Assembly (NCBI GenBank): GCA_954871525.1
Contig: OX940864.1
Coordinates: forward strand, 7,000,001-7,064,000
Origin: Parietaria judaica
Lineage: Eukaryota; Streptophyta; Magnoliopsida; Rosales; Urticaceae
Reading direction: 5' to 3'
Length of the DNA: 64,000 nucleotides
Under the pieces are notes generated by a model. That model did no database searches, was not told the origin of the DNA, and worked only from the letters and a program-made list of their open reading frames with translations. Made by a program: the position numbers and the translations under genes. This document shows positions 60,585 through 64,000 of this stretch, piece by piece (position 1 is the first letter of the stretch; each line of letters starts with the position of its first letter).

Positions 60585-60705
60585 GGGGTGACGCCCGCCT
60601 CATATTCAGGGCCAACATCACCGAGAATTTGCAGAAGTAAGGCATCTTCATCGATTGTACGCCTCGCAGCTTGAAGACTATCCACAATTTACTTCATCTT
60701 GAGGG
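60585..60705 (-). pseudogene. Copia gag relic
   Basis: The minus strand encodes KMK, a stop, then IVDSLQAARRTIDEDA followed by LLLQILGDVGPEYEA. This matches the conserved gag (UBN2-type) segment of Copia elements, which normally reads as a continuous KMK-x-IxDSL ... LLxxILGGLGPEY. The in-frame stop replaces one residue and the similarity ends soon after, so it is a small decayed fragment with no LTR recognised nearby. Confidence 0.7.
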
Positions 60706-60989
60706 AATACATCCCCGATTGTCAAAGATTCTCGATCGGAGTTGCAAAATGCTTAATCTTAATTTTGAATAAAACTGTTCTTGAAAAGTATGTCATATTT
60801 CCGCAGAATTCACACAATCTTTATACAATGCCCGATCTGGCATTCGAGATGGAATTAAATAACCAACCACGAAGGAATTGATCAACAAGATAATTATGGA
60901 TTCGGAATTGTGATTTTTAATCTATAGCTAGTATATTAATTAATAAAAGAGGTTCTTGAGCATAATAGTTTTAATTTTTAGCTAGCAAC

Positions 60990-61165
60990 AAGTAGCAACT
61001 AATTTGGGTCAAACTGGACTAGGATTATATACTTGTACCAAGCCCAACCCATTGTGGCTCATTGGCCTGGCACAAATTATATGAATAATTACGAATTATT
61101 TTTCAGCTTCTTTTTTTTTCCCTCACAAAATTTGGGCTAGATCAAGTTATATAATATTTGAAGAC
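60990..61165. repeat. Dispersed repeat, copy B
   Basis: Same-orientation partner of 53735-53900, with the shared blocks TTTGGGTCAAACTGG, CCAAGCCCAACCCATT and ATAATATTTGAA. Small indels separate the copies. Not coding. Confidence 0.65.
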
Positions 61166-61791
61166 AAATTAGTTATAAAAAATTGTGGCAAAAGTATTTT
61201 AAGCTGGACTACGAGGTAGTCAGTGTGTAGAGTAAAAACAGTGGTAAAAATACTTAGTTAAGAAGTATGAAGCGACACAATTTTTTTCCAATTTTTTTTT
61301 TTACGAACATTGATAAATTTTTAGCAAAGTGCTATTACTAAGATACACATTTATTTCTCTCATTTGAATTCGACGGAAAATATTAGACAGAAATATTTGT
61401 CGCCTCATATGTATTGCCTTTTAGTACTTTTGTTATCTAGCTGGTCAAAACTTAAGTAGTTTTACCGAGATTATCCAAAAAATGAAAGTAACCCCTATCA
61501 CCCCTGAAGGCTGAAACTGAAACCAACTCTCCGATTGGATTTTGATAAAATGGACAATCGGTGCCCCGGTAGTTTGCCACGTGTGATTCTCTCAGGTAAT
61601 ATAGCAGAAATCAGGGGCGTTTTCGTAATTTTCAACAAAAAAAATGAAAGAATTCGATTTCAATTTCGATGGAGTACAATTATGGAGATTCGGGGGATAG
61701 AAAATTGAGCTCGAAGACCTCCATTGTTGAGATCCGAGCTATTCCCAGCTTTTCACTTCAACCCCCTCCCAAACCCTGATGTAAGGCGAAG

Positions 61792-63890
61792 ATGGCGTTC
61801 AAATCCAAGATCAAATGGATCGCTCTCTTCGTCGTCATCCTATCGTTCGCGTCTCTCCTCCGCCACCTCTCCATGGCGAGGTTCTCCACTGTCGATTTGG
61901 TTCAGTACAGCGCAATGGCAGCTTTCCGCGACGATTTCGCTTCCTTCTCCGGGACTCAGGTTTCTCTCCCGTTCTTCTCGTGTTTCGATCTTCGATTAGT
62001 TCGCTCAAGCTTTCGGTGTGTTGAATTGAACGCATTGCTTTGGTTTTGACGATGATACAGAGGTATCGAAGTAAACAGCTATGGAGTCCTGTGAAGCCAT
62101 TGATGTCATTGCAGCCATATTCCAATCCCAGAAGCACCTATTCTGGTAATTTTTTCATTGATTTCAAATGCTATTTTCTACTCCCCAAATACTGAGATGG
62201 ATAGTTGATCTTAAACCCAACACTTCGCTTTGGTTGTATGGATGTTTATGAAGATAACTTGCATGCTCAATTTTAATGGAGTGAATAGTGGGATTACAGA
62301 GATACTATGTGTAGCTTTTGAAGAAGAGAGAGTGTGAAACCCTAATTCATACTATTGGCTCTTACAGTTGATTATAAACGATATATGATGCTGATAATGC
62401 TTACCATGCGTGCTCTGGAGTATAAAATGAAGGTTGAGAAATAAAGCACAGCTATAATGGTCAATTGCTTCCAATTCAATCTTTGGAATTGATCAGATGT
62501 AAATTTGGGATTAATGAAATGGCTTCTCATTATATAAACGCAGAAGGGGTTGTGGCCTGTGGTTAATATAATGATTTTTATTCCCGCGATTCACTTAAAG
62601 TTCTGCATTTATTTGACGGGATGTGGTTTTGTTCAACGGTTGAAACAAGTTCGAGAAGGCGGTTAATCACTGAGGAGGGAAACAAATCAATTTGAACTAG
62701 CAAGTGTTTGGGAAATAGTAGAGAGATTTCCAAAATTTACTTAATTGGTCCTTTTGATTACATATGATTATTCGAGTTTATAACATCTCTAGATACAAAC
62801 CGCTAATTAGCCGATTTAACAACAATTATGTGGCCCAGAATAGATATTTATGCTCTTAGAGCTCTCTATAACAGCTCATTGATTTTGAAGTTCATAGAAG
62901 TGGAACTTTTAAGGAGGACTCTTTCTCTCAAAATAAGTGAGCTCAAGAGCTTAGAAGTCTTCATTAAAATCCTCGACTTGTTTGGAGAAATTTCAAGCGA
63001 ATTTATTGTGTAGGAACTTGTATTTGGAATAGCGTCCTTGGGTTTATTGGCTATAATTCTGAGGAAGAAAGTACCTTAACTTTTGAATGCCAATAATCCG
63101 AGTAATAATTATAAGATAGAAAAAAATTATTTATGCCATTAGGTCTAATTGTTTTTGGGGAAGTGTAAAAAATGAAATTTTTCGTTTCTTTGTGTTTTTG
63201 AACCTTTCTTACGTATTACTGTTAATTTATGGATGCTTTGGGCTTACTTCGATAATAATTTAATTTGTTTTTCTTCCCAACAGCTCCAAAAGAACAAAGC
63301 AATGGTTTCATATACGCAAAGATACATGGCGGATTTGCAAACATAAGATCCTCGGTAAGGTTTCAATAAATGTAGCAGAGATCACCCGTAATTTCAGCAA
63401 TAATGGAAGTTAATTAAGATTATGTTAACTTTCCAGATTTGTGATCTGGTCGTTGTATCCAGGCTTTTAAATGCTACTCTTGTCATTCCAGAGATTCAAG
63501 AGAGTACTCGATCAAAAGGCATCAGGTATATATATTATATAAGGATATGTTTCTAAATATTTGTCATCACATTTCTTTTATTTCAATTTGAAATAAGTAT
63601 TTTTAAGGTAGCTAACTGCTTTATTTTTTTGTTAAAAATAAATCAGCACCAAGTTCAAGAGTTTCTCGTACCTCTACGACGAGGATCAATTTATAGCATC
63701 ACTTGGAAGCGACATACTCATTGTTAAGAGCCTGCCTGAAAATTTGAAAGCAGCAAAGCGGAAGAACGCATTTCCAATATTTAAGCCCAAAAATTCCGCT
63801 TCACCAAACTTTTACATAAAAGAAGTTCTTCCAACCTTGAAGAAAACCAATGTTGTTGGTTTGATTATATCTGATGGTGGATGTCTTCAG
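61792..63890 (+). CDS. Plant O-fucosyltransferase-family protein, 5' part only
   Basis: Five exons are present: 61792..61959, 62061..62145, 63284..63354, 63437..63525 and 63647..63890. They give 219 codons, and the gene continues past the window after a donor CAG|GTACTT. Residues about 10-27 (IALFVVILSFASLLRHLS) are a type II signal anchor after a short basic N-terminus, as in Golgi glycosyltransferases. The lumenal part shows family blocks: GFIYAKIHGGFANIRSSICD, VVSRLLNATLVIPEIQ, FSYLYDEDQFIASLG, SASPNFYIKEVLPTLKK and SDGGCLQ. This is the GDP-fucose protein O-fucosyltransferase-like superfamily of plants. Some members act on pectic or arabinogalactan glycans, but the acceptor cannot be read from this part. 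All introns are GT-AG and phases match. The catalytic C-terminal half is outside the window. Confidence 0.9.
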
Positions 63891-64000
63891 GTACTTTTCT
63901 ATTTCAGCAAATAGGAAACTCGGTTGTCGTTGTAGTAGAACTCTTTTTTTTATTATTTTTTTTTTATTTTAGAGTACCAAAAAGTAAAAAAAATGTAAAT

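Larger units (their letters stand above)
57041..61791. other. Gene-free spacer
   Basis: Apart from a microsatellite, a Copia gag relic and a dispersed repeat (listed separately) the region shows only AT-rich sequence and short frames. The part before 61792 is the promoter and 5' UTR side of the O-fucosyltransferase-like gene. Confidence 0.45.

Noticed and set aside
1..64000. tRNA genes, rRNA genes, known miRNA precursors and CRISPR arrays
   Set aside because: Looked for by eye (tRNA T-loop motifs, mature sequences of the common conserved plant miRNAs, regularly spaced repeats); none was convincing. A tRNAscan-SE and miRNA search would be needed to be sure.

Overview
This window is nuclear DNA from a flowering plant, most likely a eudicot. 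The support is strong AT bias between genes, spliced genes with plant GT/AG junctions, plant-specific families (QALGGH zinc fingers with EAR motifs, a beta-expansin, a DUF295 F-box protein, a plant-type SEC16), and many plant transposon relics: Copia and other LTR pieces, hAT-type non-autonomous elements and MITEs. I cannot name the species from sequence alone.

Layout. (1) 0.7-5.5 kb: two minus-strand genes, an F-box/DUF295 protein and a two-exon U1-type zinc-finger protein with a low-complexity N-terminus. (2) 5.8-7.4 kb: a GC-rich solo LTR bounded by a 5-bp target duplication. (3) 7.9-15.0 kb: a 13-exon minus-strand SEC16 homolog (COPII coat organiser at ER exit sites), with MITEs in two introns. 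(4) 15-35 kb: about 20 kb with no convincing functional gene. It holds hAT-like relics, a nearly perfect 1-kb foldback (22.25-23.24 kb), nested inverted repeats and a cluster of three GC-rich hairpins (24.9-25.3 kb), MITEs, and an internally deleted Copia element with two identical LTR segments (31.35-32.33 kb). (5) 35.2-36.3 kb: an intronless C2H2 repressor-type zinc-finger gene. (6) 36.3-47.9 kb: a repeat-rich spacer with a hAT element carrying internal 158-bp tandem repeats, a foldback MITE and a solo Copia-type LTR. (7) 47.9-49.3 kb: a second intronless C2H2 gene of the same broad class. (8) 49.3-54.8 kb: spacer with a 765-bp hAT element and a MITE. (9) 54.8-56.6 kb: a three-exon beta-expansin gene with a predicted GC-AG intron. 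(10) 56.6-61.8 kb: spacer with repeats and a Copia gag relic. (11) 61.8 kb to the end: the first five exons of a plus-strand plant O-fucosyltransferase-family gene, cut by the window edge.

The genes do not form one pathway. SEC16 (secretory traffic), the O-fucosyltransferase-like protein (Golgi glycan synthesis) and the expansin (cell wall loosening) all relate to the secretory route and wall, but I see nothing suggesting co-regulation. Exon coordinates were worked out by hand from reading frame, splice consensus and family conservation. TE boundaries are exact where a target-site duplication is quoted and approximate elsewhere.
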